From Streptacidiphilus sp041262165 (GTDB lineage Bacteria > Actinomycetota > Actinomycetes > Streptomycetales > Streptomycetaceae): a DNA stretch of 64,000 nucleotides. Location: assembly GCF_041262165.1 (NCBI RefSeq), contig NZ_JBGCBY010000014.1, positions 62,001 to 126,000 on the forward strand. The letters are read 5' to 3'. This document shows, piece after piece, positions 15,262 through 24,343 of this stretch (the first letter of the stretch is position 1; every line of letters begins with the position of its first letter). A model generated the notes under the pieces. It saw only the letters and a list, made by a program, of their open reading frames with translations. It had not been told where the DNA came from and searched no databases. The position numbers were made by a program, and so were the translations under genes.

Positions 15262-17013
15262 TCAGTTCCCGAATCCCGGAGCCAGGTAGATGGTGTAGTG
15301 ACCTGGGGTGCCGCTCTTCTCGCTGACGACGGTGGTGAGCACCCGGTAGCCCGACTTCTTGAGCGAGGGCTGCACTTCCTTGTCGATCTGCGGGGTCTCG
15401 GCGAAGTCCAACACGACGATCTTGTAGGCGTGGTCGGCGATGGCCGCCTTGATCGCAGGTGCTCCGAACAGGTGTCGGCCGGTCTTGGAGTCGGTGTAAC
15501 TGATCGCCACCAGGTCGTGCCACTGCTGCCAACTGGAGGAGTCGCGAAGGTAGTAGGCAGGAACGTCGTAGTCCTCGACCAGGTACTGGTCGGAACCCTT
15601 GTGGATGTACGGCTCCAGCCTGGCGACGAAGGACGCGGAGTCCGGCCAGGCGGTGAACATGTCCTTCGCCTGACCCGCACCGACGTAACCCATCGGGACA
15701 ACGACCGAAGCTGTCACCAGAACCCCCGCGACGAGGTGCACCCGTCGGCGCAGCGCTGCGAAGATCCGCGCCAGCAGGATCCCGGCGACGATGCAGGCGA
15801 ACCAGGCACCGAAGTCGACGTGCTTCTGGAGCGAGAGCCAGGTGTGGATACGGACCTGGTTCACCGGCGCGAGCAGACCGCCCAGCAGGAGTACCAGAGT
15901 CAGCCAGAACTCGGAACGCCCGTTGTCCTCACGGGCTCGGGTCGCGAACCAGGTCACCACGACGCCCAGCAGAGCCACGATCAGGAGCGGGCCAACCCAC
16001 TTGGCTGCGGCCTCCGCAACGTATGACGGAGCGTCATGGCCCGGATTGCGCTTCAGAGTCGTGTGGTTGAACCCGCTGATATAGCTGCTTCCTGCGAGCG
16101 CCGCCGGGACGGCCAGCGCCACCGACCAGGCGCCCAGCAGGCACAGGCCGCGCTTCCATCGGGTCCACTGCCAGGGCGAGCCGCTTCGGCCTGCGAAGAC
16201 CGCGATGCCGAGCACGACAGGTGTCCAGAGCAACGAGGCGTACTTGGTGCAGTCGGCCAGGGACATCGCCAGAGCTGCTGGTATCAGGTTCAGGTAGCCG
16301 CCGCCCGTGGCCAGCCGCACCGCGAAGTAGCCCGCCCAGGCCAAGCAGGCGAGCGCCATGGCGTCATAGGTGGCGTACATGCCCAGGAACTGGGTGGGGC
16401 CGAGGGCCGCGAACAGTGCTGCCGCGAAGAAAGCCGCGACGGAACCGCGGATGCGGCGGGTCGCCAGATGGACGGCGACCGTTGCGGAGAGCATGAACAG
16501 GAGACTCAGGATCCGCGCGCCCTGCAGCCCGCCGGCCAGGTCAGCCAGCGCCACCACGACCGGGTAGATGACCGGCGCACCGGAGAAGAACGTCTCATAG
16601 GCCGACACCGGATGGCCGTGGAGCAGATGCGCGAGTTCCTGGTACCCCGAGTAGAGGTAGGTGCCCTCGTCGAGGAACGCCGTGTTCATGGCGGACAACC
16701 GATAGGACAGAGCGCCCTGGACCAGGAGGACCACAAGCAGCGGCAACCAGTCCGCCCGGAACGCTGCCCGAGGGGGCTTGTCGACCGCCGGAGTGGTCTT
16801 GTGCCGCCGGGAAGGGCGCACGCTGTCCTCGGCCCAGCTCGGCGCGATCGGCGTCGACACTGCAGCCGACGCGCCAGCACCCCAGGAGTGAGGGATGTCG
16901 GTTCCCACAGCAGCGGGCTGCGGCAGATCGGCCTGCTGCGGACGCGGCGACGACCCCGAATGGGCGTCCGACCCGGTCCTACCAGGCCGAATCCACTGGC
17001 CACCCGAACTCAT
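15262..17013 (-). CDS. GT39/ArnT-like membrane glycosyltransferase (first copy)
   Basis: 583 residues from the ATG at 17013 with AGGA upstream. A disordered cytosolic N-terminus of about 90 residues leads into many transmembrane helices. The first outer loop contains FLDEGTYLYSG, the Asp-Glu pair expected of GT-C enzymes that use polyprenyl-phosphate sugars. The last ~150 residues form an extracytoplasmic domain with AYYLRDSSSWQQWHD. It is a paralogue of the protein at 22521-24287 across the same locus. Donor and acceptor are unknown; addition of sugars to the surface polymer is inferred. Confidence 0.75.
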   Translation of the reverse strand: MSSGGQWIRPGRTGSDAHSGSSPRPQQADLPQPAAVGTDIPHSWGAGASAAVSTPIAPSWAEDSVRPSRRHKTTPAVDKPPRAAFRADWLPLLVVLLVQGALSYRLSAMNTAFLDEGTYLYSGYQELAHLLHGHPVSAYETFFSGAPVIYPVVVALADLAGGLQGARILSLLFMLSATVAVHLATRRIRGSVAAFFAAALFAALGPTQFLGMYATYDAMALACLAWAGYFAVRLATGGGYLNLIPAALAMSLADCTKYASLLWTPVVLGIAVFAGRSGSPWQWTRWKRGLCLLGAWSVALAVPAALAGSSYISGFNHTTLKRNPGHDAPSYVAEAAAKWVGPLLIVALLGVVVTWFATRAREDNGRSEFWLTLVLLLGGLLAPVNQVRIHTWLSLQKHVDFGAWFACIVAGILLARIFAALRRRVHLVAGVLVTASVVVPMGYVGAGQAKDMFTAWPDSASFVARLEPYIHKGSDQYLVEDYDVPAYYLRDSSSWQQWHDLVAISYTDSKTGRHLFGAPAIKAAIADHAYKIVVLDFAETPQIDKEVQPSLKKSGYRVLTTVVSEKSGTPGHYTIYLAPGFGN

Positions 17014-17173
17014 CAAAAACTCATTCCTGATCGGAGTGATCGGCCTGACATCAAGCGGAGGCCATCCGCCCAAGGGCGCCTGGCAATGTTAGGTGAGCGT
17101 CCAATCGCGCACGGAACACGCCAGGACACGGTTCCGTCACGCTTTGGAGGGAACACCGAACGGCGTTGCCGGA

Positions 17174-18280
17174 TCAACCGGTCAACCAGGCCGCCGTCGC
17201 CGGACTCCCGGGTGCGGGAGTCGGTCCCGCCGTGACGCGGACGATGTCGGAGACCGACAGGGCGACATCCCATGCCTGAATGTCAGTGACCGCTCCGTGC
17301 CAGGGGTCGACCCACTGCGAGTTCGACCTGACCCGGCCTATCTGAAGCCCTCCTGTGGATTCCTGGATACCCGGGACATCCAGGATTCCCTGCTGCGCGC
17401 CGTTGACGTAGAGCCGGAGCTGATGGCTCGACACGTCGTAGACACCCGTCAGCACGGTCCACTGGTTCAGCGCCGCCGCTCCCTTGGAGAGCACGCTCTT
17501 GGAACCGCCGCCCGGAGACTGGACTTTGAAGACCCAGTGGTTGCCGCCGCCGGAAAGCACCCGTCCGATCGAGAACGAGTAGAACGAGCCCGCTCCCTGG
17601 CTCACCACGGCACGGTTCCCCGAGGGGGAGTCGCCGAGTACCCGGACCGACACGGTGAAGCTCTTGGATGTGTCCACGACGGGCGTCGAGGTCATGGCGA
17701 AGGAGTTCGGACCGCTCGGCAGTTTCAGTGCCTGCCCGGCGTAGCCGGCCACCGTGCCGGTCTTGGCATCCACGCCCAGCCCCAGCGGGATCGACCCCTG
17801 TCGAGGAGCGATGGAACCGACCGTGTGAGAGACAGCCGTCGGCACCTGAGTGGGTGCTGGTGCGGACGACCCGGTCGGCTGAGGATGATGACTCGGGGAG
17901 GCCACCGGTGCCTTTTGGTCCGAACTGTGACCGTTCATCATGAGCACCCCGGCGCCGGCGCCACCGACTGCCAGCACGCCGATCACGGCTCCGCCGACCA
18001 TCAGCAGGCGACGCCGCTTCAGCCGGGTGTCCTGGCGTGCGGCCATCGCTGCCCAGTCGGGCTCGTTGGGGTTCGGCGACGGAGGACCGCCCTGCCAGGG
18101 CTGCGGGGGAGGCTGTTGGAACGGGGCGCTCTGCGGCGGCCCGAATCCCTGCTGCGGCGGAGAGACCGGCTGGTGTGGCAAAAAGAGGCTGGCCTGGGTC
18201 GGGGCATCCGACTGAGGTTGTTGCGGAGTCCTCCCCGAAGGCTGCTCAGGGCTGCCAGGGACTACCGGTCGATCGCTCAT
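17174..18280 (-). CDS. Membrane-anchored LamG/concanavalin-like lectin domain protein
   Basis: 368 residues. A Pro/Gln-rich cytosolic segment (1-85) precedes a single transmembrane helix (about 93-115, LLMVGGAVIGVLAVGGAGAG) and a Thr/Pro linker. Residues 165-360 form a jelly-roll LamG/GH16-like carbohydrate-binding domain (FTVSVRVL, WTVLTGVYD, LRLYVNG, WHGAVTDIQAWD). It likely binds the polysaccharide made by this locus at the cell surface. It lies 23 bases past the GH12-like gene and upstream of the GT39-type gene on the same strand. Confidence 0.75.
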   Translation of the reverse strand: MSDRPVVPGSPEQPSGRTPQQPQSDAPTQASLFLPHQPVSPPQQGFGPPQSAPFQQPPPQPWQGGPPSPNPNEPDWAAMAARQDTRLKRRRLLMVGGAVIGVLAVGGAGAGVLMMNGHSSDQKAPVASPSHHPQPTGSSAPAPTQVPTAVSHTVGSIAPRQGSIPLGLGVDAKTGTVAGYAGQALKLPSGPNSFAMTSTPVVDTSKSFTVSVRVLGDSPSGNRAVVSQGAGSFYSFSIGRVLSGGGNHWVFKVQSPGGGSKSVLSKGAAALNQWTVLTGVYDVSSHQLRLYVNGAQQGILDVPGIQESTGGLQIGRVRSNSQWVDPWHGAVTDIQAWDVALSVSDIVRVTAGPTPAPGSPATAAWLTG

Positions 18281-18303
18281 GTGTCGGAATGCTAAGGCAT
18301 TGG

Positions 18304-19578
18304 TTAGGAGAGGCCGTTGTAGGGGAGCCGCCAGTGCTGCGAGCTACCACCACGGCACGGTTGGAGCTCAGCTGCCACACCCACGGCGAGTGATCCTCCG
18401 GCGGTGCCCAGGCAATTGCCCGACTGGCCGTTCACCAACTGGTGGTCCTGGTTGGACGACCATCGTTGTGCTACTCCACCGGTGCAGGCGGCGAGCGCCA
18501 GCGCCGTACCGCCGCTCCCGCTTGCCTCGAGGCAGTATCCGTCCGCTCGGACAGTGCCGTCGTTGGCAAGCGTCCAGGTGGTCGCGCCCTGGCCTCCGCA
18601 GGGTCCGGTCACGGGCGCCCCTGCTGCCGTCCCGGCAGAGCGGCGAACCAGGCAGATCCCCGGGGCCCCGGAGATCACCGCGCCGCGCGGCAGACCCACC
18701 GCATTGTTGAAGGCGAACGACCAGGTGCGCAGCCCGACACCGCCACTCCAGATCTCGAAGCCGGCCGACACCTTGCAGAGGTAGGAGCCCGCGGGCACGT
18801 AGCCGCGGAGCAGGGCGTCCTGCGTGAACAGGCGGAGGTCGAGTCGGTGTGCCGTGTGCGTCGGCGTTGTCCTGATGTAACTGATCACGCTGTGCGCAGT
18901 GGTGATCGGGGCCTGGTAGACCGCGTAGGTGGCGTCCCCGACCACCACGTTCACTGATGTCTTGGTGCCGGCCGGCTCGACGTTGTCGGTGGCGTCCAAC
19001 CAGACCATCAGCTCCGCACTTGAGGCAGGGTCGCAGTTGGTGGCGCTCGGGCCGTACCAGAGGTCGTAGGCCATGTCGTACGAGCCCGAGGCCCTGGCCG
19101 AAGCACTCCACTCACTGGTCGCGTCGCCCAGTGCGCTCACCGGCACAGGCAGGCCGAGCGTGCCGGACACGGCAGCGATATTGGGATACGCCCCGGGCGT
19201 GCCGGCGGTCTTCGGGGTCATCGCCTGGACGGCCGACACGGTGAATCCGGTGTCTCCAGGCGTGTCGAGGCACACGATGCCCGATGCGTTCCACTGATCG
19301 GGCTCAATGCTGTAGCTCCCCGCGCTGACAAGCCGCTTGGGGAAGGGGACTTGGGAAGAGGTGCAGAGCTTGGCCGGCACCGCTCCGGTCGGACCCGCAT
19401 CGGGAGCGGGGTGGGGACTCGCACTCGTGTCCCGGCTCGCGCCCGCTGCGGGGCCGCTCGCGCCAGGGAACTGGCTGCCGCACGCCACGAGCAGAACCAT
19501 CACCCATAGACACGCGGCGGCAGTCGACGCCCGCCGTCCCGTCACAGTCAGAGAACGATGACGGTTGCTGTCGACCAC
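18304..19578 (-). CDS. Lipoprotein with GH12-like glucanase domain and ricin-B lectin domain
   Basis: 424 residues from a GTG with a strong AGGAGGAG ahead; the frame is open farther upstream but without such a site. A signal peptide ends in the lipobox LVAC (Cys33). Residues 70-300 look like a GH12 jelly roll: YDLWYGP and SAELMVWL hold the probable nucleophile Glu189, and GFEIWSGG the probable acid/base Glu275. Residues 305-424 form a ricin-B trefoil ending in QHWRL. It probably trims or binds a beta-1,4-linked polymer outside the cell. Catalytic assignments are inferred by eye. Confidence 0.7.
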   Translation of the reverse strand: MVDSNRHRSLTVTGRRASTAAACLWVMVLLVACGSQFPGASGPAAGASRDTSASPHPAPDAGPTGAVPAKLCTSSQVPFPKRLVSAGSYSIEPDQWNASGIVCLDTPGDTGFTVSAVQAMTPKTAGTPGAYPNIAAVSGTLGLPVPVSALGDATSEWSASARASGSYDMAYDLWYGPSATNCDPASSAELMVWLDATDNVEPAGTKTSVNVVVGDATYAVYQAPITTAHSVISYIRTTPTHTAHRLDLRLFTQDALLRGYVPAGSYLCKVSAGFEIWSGGVGLRTWSFAFNNAVGLPRGAVISGAPGICLVRRSAGTAAGAPVTGPCGGQGATTWTLANDGTVRADGYCLEASGSGGTALALAACTGGVAQRWSSNQDHQLVNGQSGNCLGTAGGSLAVGVAAELQPCRGGSSQHWRLPYNGLS

Positions 19579-19867
19579 CTGTTGACTCCTCCTTGCGCAG
19601 CCGCCAGTCGGCCTGGCTTCACCTCGGAAGACCGTACCGGCCCGGCGGCACCGGCCGTGACCGCCCCTACGCCGGGTGACCGCTGCCCCGCCCATGGTTA
19701 CGATCCCATCTCGATGGGACCGCAATGAGCGGATTAGTGCGACTTTTTGGCGAACTCCTCCCAGAGACCTCCCAGGTTCCCTCACGTACGATTCTCAACC
19801 ATCAGCCCAAACACCAAACAGACGTTCACCTAACGCCTCTGTATGCCTCACCCTGGAGAGGATCACC
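19579..19867. promoter_or_regulatory. Divergent promoter region of the polysaccharide locus
   Basis: 289 bases between the GH12-like gene (minus) and the GT2 gene (plus). It holds the inverted repeat TCCCATC-TC-GATGGGA at 19704-19719, a good operator candidate, and an unusually A/T-rich stretch around 19735-19830. Both flanking genes have strong ribosome sites. A single regulator could control both arms of the locus. Confidence 0.45.
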
Positions 19868-21481
19868 GTGACCGTCACCGATGGCCTCTCCACGCCGGAG
19901 AGGCAGGCCGATTCCGCCTCGCATCGAAAGGTCAGGCGGAACCGATCATCGGTGGCTATGCGGGGGCTGCTTCCCCAGCCGCCGAACGACGTCGAAAAGT
20001 ACTCCTACACCAATCGTCGGCTCTGGATCCTCACCTGCTGTTCCATCATCAGCTTCAGCTGTCTGCTGGTCAGCCAGGTCGCACTGGCCCGCTCAACGCC
20101 CTGGCTTTGGATCTACCTGCCCTTTCTGGTGTTCACGGTGATCTACTATCTGATCTCCCTGCGGGTAAACGGATTCACGAAGGACTTTGACATCAAGGCC
20201 CATCGCGCGCTGGTGCGCGCATGGCGCCCCGAGGAATATCCAACGGTGGATGTCTTCCTCCCGGTATGCGGCGAACCGATCGAGGTGTTGCACAACACCT
20301 GGACACATGTGGCACGCCTGCGCGACCGCTATCCGGGCTTGGTCGTCCCCTATGTCCTGGACGACTCCGCCAGCTCCGAACTCGCAGCAATGGCCCTGGA
20401 CTTCGGTTTTGCCTACGGCACCCGCGACAACCGGGGCTGGTTCAAGAAGGCGGGCAATCTCCACTTTGGGTTCGAGAACTCCGACGGCGACTACATCCTC
20501 ATCCTGGACGCGGACTTCGCTCCGCGGTCGGACCTCCTTGAGGAGCTGATCCCGTACCTGGAGGACGACCCCAGGGTCGGGATCATCCAGTCCCCGCAGT
20601 TCTTCCGCATCCTCGACTCCCAGAACTGGATCGAGCGAGGCGCGGGAGCAGTACAGGAGCTCTTCTACCGGTCTGTTCAGGTCTCCCGGCAGAGCAGCGA
20701 CGGCGCCATCTGCGTCGGCAGTTGTGCGGTGTACCGGCGGGCCGCCCTGGAGACCAACGGGGGGACCACCCTCATCGAGCACTCCGAGGACGTCCACACA
20801 GGTTTCGACCTGCGCGGGCTCGGCTGGGATCTGCGCTACGTACCCATAGCCCTGTCCACCGGCGTCTGCCCGGACACCGCCGGCGCGTTCTTCAACCAGC
20901 AGTACCGCTGGTGCTCCGGCTCCATGAGCCTGCTGGGCAGCAAGAAGTTCTGGAAGGCCAAGCTTCGGACCGCGAGCCGGCTGTGCTACATGTCTGGATT
21001 CTTCTACTACATCCACACTGCGCTGTTCACCTTCGCCTCACCCCTCATCCCGATCGTGCTGCTCCTCGCCATGCCTGACAAGCTGCAGATCGCAAACATG
21101 GAGCTGGTCATCCCCAGCCTCGTGTACACCACGCTGGTCTTCCCCCTCTGGCACCGGAACCCGTACCGCCTGGAAGCCTGGGCGGCCCGGATGATGTACG
21201 GGTGGGCGCATGTCTTCGCCATCTGGGACATCCTGCGCCGCAAGCGGATGGGTTGGCAGCCCACTGGTTCGAGCGGCGCCAAGAAGAACAAGACCAAGCG
21301 CTTCTGGATCGGCATGGTCGGCTGGAGCGGGGGCACCGCCCTGATCTGGGTGTGCGCAGCCATCTGGCGGATGTTCACCATGCAGCCCCTCAACTTCGCC
21401 CTGGTGCTCGCCTCCGGTCTGTTCTACGCCGTGGTAGTCGGCCGTGTCCTCGTCCAACCGCGCATCCGAGAAGTTGTGTGA
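19868..21481 (+). CDS. Cellulose-synthase-like processive glycosyltransferase (GT2)
   Basis: 537 residues from a GTG preceded by GGAGAGG; an upstream extension to 19676 lacks support. Two N-terminal membrane helices (about 52-98) precede a GT2 domain with Asp165-Asp166 (LDDSAS), the DxD Asp214/Asp216 (LDADFAP), Glu307-Asp308 (HSEDVHTG) and the processivity motif QQYRW (344-348). Further helices follow (about 363-425 and 480-530). This is the BcsA-type architecture without a PilZ domain, so the polymer is beta-linked and extruded through the enzyme. The GH26 gene overlaps its stop codon. Confidence 0.9.
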   Translation: MTVTDGLSTPERQADSASHRKVRRNRSSVAMRGLLPQPPNDVEKYSYTNRRLWILTCCSIISFSCLLVSQVALARSTPWLWIYLPFLVFTVIYYLISLRVNGFTKDFDIKAHRALVRAWRPEEYPTVDVFLPVCGEPIEVLHNTWTHVARLRDRYPGLVVPYVLDDSASSELAAMALDFGFAYGTRDNRGWFKKAGNLHFGFENSDGDYILILDADFAPRSDLLEELIPYLEDDPRVGIIQSPQFFRILDSQNWIERGAGAVQELFYRSVQVSRQSSDGAICVGSCAVYRRAALETNGGTTLIEHSEDVHTGFDLRGLGWDLRYVPIALSTGVCPDTAGAFFNQQYRWCSGSMSLLGSKKFWKAKLRTASRLCYMSGFFYYIHTALFTFASPLIPIVLLLAMPDKLQIANMELVIPSLVYTTLVFPLWHRNPYRLEAWAARMMYGWAHVFAIWDILRRKRMGWQPTGSSGAKKNKTKRFWIGMVGWSGGTALIWVCAAIWRMFTMQPLNFALVLASGLFYAVVVGRVLVQPRIREVV

Positions 21482-22521
21482 TCACACTGTCCGCACCCTC
21501 CGCCACGGCCGCCGCCCGCCGGATGGCACCAGTGCTGTCCCTCCTCGCAGCAGCTGCACTGCTGCTGTCCGCCTGCGGCCTGAACACCGTTCCGATCATG
21601 ACGGGAGCCGGCGGGTCACCGGTCGGTTCGGTGTCGTCCGCAGACAGCACCGCGACAGCGAGCACCCCCTACAACCTCGCACCACTGCTCAACCCGGCTC
21701 ACAAGTACTTCGGTGCCGCCCTGCCGAACGTCCCGAAATCCATCAGTGCGCTGGCTCCGTACACCGCAACTGTCGGCAAGAAGCCGAACGTGCTGGAGTT
21801 CTACTCGTCGTGGGGCGACGGCTTCGACACCAGCGGGGTGCGGCGCATCTACAACGAGGGCGCCCTGCCGTACATGGCCTGGGAGCCGTACAAACCGTCA
21901 CTCGCCTCCATCGCCAAGGGTGACACCGACAGCTACATACAGTCGGTTGCCAAGGAAGTCGCGGCCGCCAACCTGCCCATCGCCATCAGCTTCGGGCACG
22001 AGATGAACGGCGACTGGTACCCCTGGGGGAGGAAGGGCAACACCGCCGCCGACTTCGTCAACGCCTGGCACCACATCCACGACCTCTTTGAGCAGGCGGG
22101 GGCCACCAATGTGATCTGGGTCTGGAGCCCGAACATCATCAATCCGGCGCCCACGGTCAAACTCGCGCCCTACTACCCGGGCGATGCCTACGTGGACTGG
22201 GTCGGCATGATCGGCTACTACACCCTGTCCGGGGAGAAGACCTTCGACACCCTGTTCGGACCGACCATGCGGCAGGTCCAGGGGTTCACCAAGAAGCCGT
22301 TCCTGATCAGCGAGACCGCTTCACAGCAGGGCAAGCGCCGGCTTGCCGATGTCGATGATCTGTTCAACGGCGTCCAGGCGAACAGCAATGTCCTCGGATT
22401 CATCTGGTTCGACATCGTGAAGCGGGCGGACTGGCGCATCGAGATCACGCCGACCGCGCTGGCCGACTTCAAGAAGCGCGCATCAAAGCCCCTGTTCGGC
22501 TTCGACATCCGGAACCCCTGA
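21478..22521 (+). CDS. GH26-family glycoside hydrolase lipoprotein
   Basis: 347 residues from a GTG overlapping the GT2 stop (GTGA, 21478-21481). The signal peptide ends in lipobox LSAC (Cys33). The TIM-barrel shows the GH26 acid/base Glu175 in FGHEMNGDWYPWG and the probable nucleophile Glu279 in LISETASQ. GH26 enzymes cleave beta-mannans or mixed-linkage beta-glucans. A membrane-tethered hydrolase coupled to a GT2 synthase usually edits or releases the nascent polymer. The substrate cannot be decided from sequence alone. Confidence 0.85.
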   Translation: MITLSAPSATAAARRMAPVLSLLAAAALLLSACGLNTVPIMTGAGGSPVGSVSSADSTATASTPYNLAPLLNPAHKYFGAALPNVPKSISALAPYTATVGKKPNVLEFYSSWGDGFDTSGVRRIYNEGALPYMAWEPYKPSLASIAKGDTDSYIQSVAKEVAAANLPIAISFGHEMNGDWYPWGRKGNTAADFVNAWHHIHDLFEQAGATNVIWVWSPNIINPAPTVKLAPYYPGDAYVDWVGMIGYYTLSGEKTFDTLFGPTMRQVQGFTKKPFLISETASQQGKRRLADVDDLFNGVQANSNVLGFIWFDIVKRADWRIEITPTALADFKKRASKPLFGFDIRNP

Positions 22522-24287
22522 TGGACAGAGACCTCGATTCCTGGCGTGGCCTGTCGGCCCCCGCTCCGGCCCCTGCTCCCGGAAGCGGTCACGTCACACC
22601 GAATGCCCCCACCGGATACTCCTGGTTCGAACAGAGCAGCGGTGCGGCCGCCGCCGAACCCGAGTTCGATGAGTTCACGGTTCCCCTCCGGACCGTGCGG
22701 CGAACAGAGTCGGGCGAACTCTCGTACAGCGAACCGGACGTCAAGGCATACGCGATCCCCGAGGTTCCCGAGGCCGGCTGGTCCGCAGCCCCGAGCGCTC
22801 GACGCTTCTGGATCAGCCGTGCCCTGGTGTTCGTCGTGCTCCTGATTCAGGCCGCGCTCTCCTTGCGGCTACGCAACACCGCGCAGACGGACGAAGCCAG
22901 CGTCCTGGTCATCGGTCGCGACCAGCTGAACCATCTGCTCCACGGCACCCCGCTGACCAGCGACCTGGTGCACCAGTTCTCCGGTGCGCCATGGCTGTAC
23001 CCGATGCTGGCCGGCGTCGGGGAGTCGCTCTACGGAGTCGCCGGAGCCCGACTGCTCAGCCTGGCGTTCGCACTCGCCGGTACCGCGGTGCTCTATTCGC
23101 TGACCCGCCGACTGTTCAACGAGCGGGTGGCGATCTGCGCCGCGGGCAGCCATGCGGTGCTGCAGTCCACTGTGGTCCTCGGCTTCTACGCGTCGGCCGA
23201 CGCCCTGGCGATCCTTCTGATCGCGATCGCGGCCTGGATCATCGTCCGCACGAACCGCTCCCCGGTGGCTGCCGTGCTGCTTGCGACCCCGGCCGCGACG
23301 TTGGCGGTCGGCACCGAGTACGCCGCCTTGCTCGTGCTGCCCAGCCTGTTCCTGCTCGCAGTGGTGACCGCTCGGCCGCACCACGGCATCAGCGGCGCCC
23401 TGCTGCGCGGTCTGCTCCTCGCGGTGGGCACGATCGGTCTGTTGATCCTCCTCGGCGACCTGACCCACACCATGACCGGTCTGAGCGCGAGCACGCTCGC
23501 CCGGCATCCGGGTACGGAGGCCGGTACCGCGGTTCTCGCCGCTGCCGTGCGGTGGGGTGGCCTGTTCTTCGTGATCGCCGGCGCCGGAGGCGCTGCCTAC
23601 ATCTGGCGTGAGCGCATGTACGAGCTACCGGACGGTGAGCACCCTCTGAGCTCACGCCCCCAGCGCGTGCTGCTGGTGCTGCTTCTCTGCGGGACGGCTC
23701 TGCTCGTCCCCGCCTACCAGGCGCACCTGCACAGCTCTGCCGCGATGTACCGGCATATCGGGCTGGGACTGCTCTTCGCCGCTCCGTTGGCCGGCTTGGG
23801 CATCACCCGGCTGGTCGGCGCCCACTTTCGGCAGCCCCAACTCGGCATCCTGGTCTGGGTGCTCATGCTGGCCCTGGGCCTGTCCCAGTCGACGCAGCGG
23901 TTCCAGACCTGGCCGAACGCCTCCCCGTTGCTGGGCGCGATCTATCCGCACGTAGATTCAAAAAGCCACTACCTCACCGAGTTGGACGGCATCCCGGCGT
24001 ACTACCTGCGTGGTGTCACCAGCGTCGGGCAGTGGACCTCGGCCCAGGTCGGCATCGACTTCCAGGATTCCAAGGGGGTCTGGCGGCACGGTGCAGAGGG
24101 CTCCCAGCTCGCCGCCCAGAGCGGCTGGTTCAAACTGATCGTGCTGGACAGCAGTGCGCCCAGGGCCGAGGAGAACGCACTTGCCTCCGCCATCAACAGC
24201 GGCGGCCACTACCGCTTGATCGCCCAAATCCCCTATCGCGGTTCCAGCGGACTGCAGCAGACCTACCGGGTATACCTCGCCTCCTAG
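22521..24287 (+). CDS. GT39/ArnT-like membrane glycosyltransferase (second copy)
   Basis: 588 residues; ATG overlaps the preceding stop by one base (TGATG). It has a disordered N-terminus of about 95 residues, then multiple membrane helices with the loop motif QTDEASVLVIGRDQLNHLLHG, and a C-terminal extracytoplasmic domain beginning AYYLRGVTSVGQW. It is clearly paralogous to the protein at 15262-17013 across its whole length. It probably transfers a sugar from a polyprenyl phosphate donor, perhaps the product of the PPM-synthase-like enzyme encoded at 25722-26519. Confidence 0.75.
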   Translation: MDRDLDSWRGLSAPAPAPAPGSGHVTPNAPTGYSWFEQSSGAAAAEPEFDEFTVPLRTVRRTESGELSYSEPDVKAYAIPEVPEAGWSAAPSARRFWISRALVFVVLLIQAALSLRLRNTAQTDEASVLVIGRDQLNHLLHGTPLTSDLVHQFSGAPWLYPMLAGVGESLYGVAGARLLSLAFALAGTAVLYSLTRRLFNERVAICAAGSHAVLQSTVVLGFYASADALAILLIAIAAWIIVRTNRSPVAAVLLATPAATLAVGTEYAALLVLPSLFLLAVVTARPHHGISGALLRGLLLAVGTIGLLILLGDLTHTMTGLSASTLARHPGTEAGTAVLAAAVRWGGLFFVIAGAGGAAYIWRERMYELPDGEHPLSSRPQRVLLVLLLCGTALLVPAYQAHLHSSAAMYRHIGLGLLFAAPLAGLGITRLVGAHFRQPQLGILVWVLMLALGLSQSTQRFQTWPNASPLLGAIYPHVDSKSHYLTELDGIPAYYLRGVTSVGQWTSAQVGIDFQDSKGVWRHGAEGSQLAAQSGWFKLIVLDSSAPRAEENALASAINSGGHYRLIAQIPYRGSSGLQQTYRVYLAS

Positions 24288-24343
24288 GACCGGTCCTCCC
24301 ACTCATCCTCCATCGCTCCCCCGGCACAATCGAGGTTCCCAGG

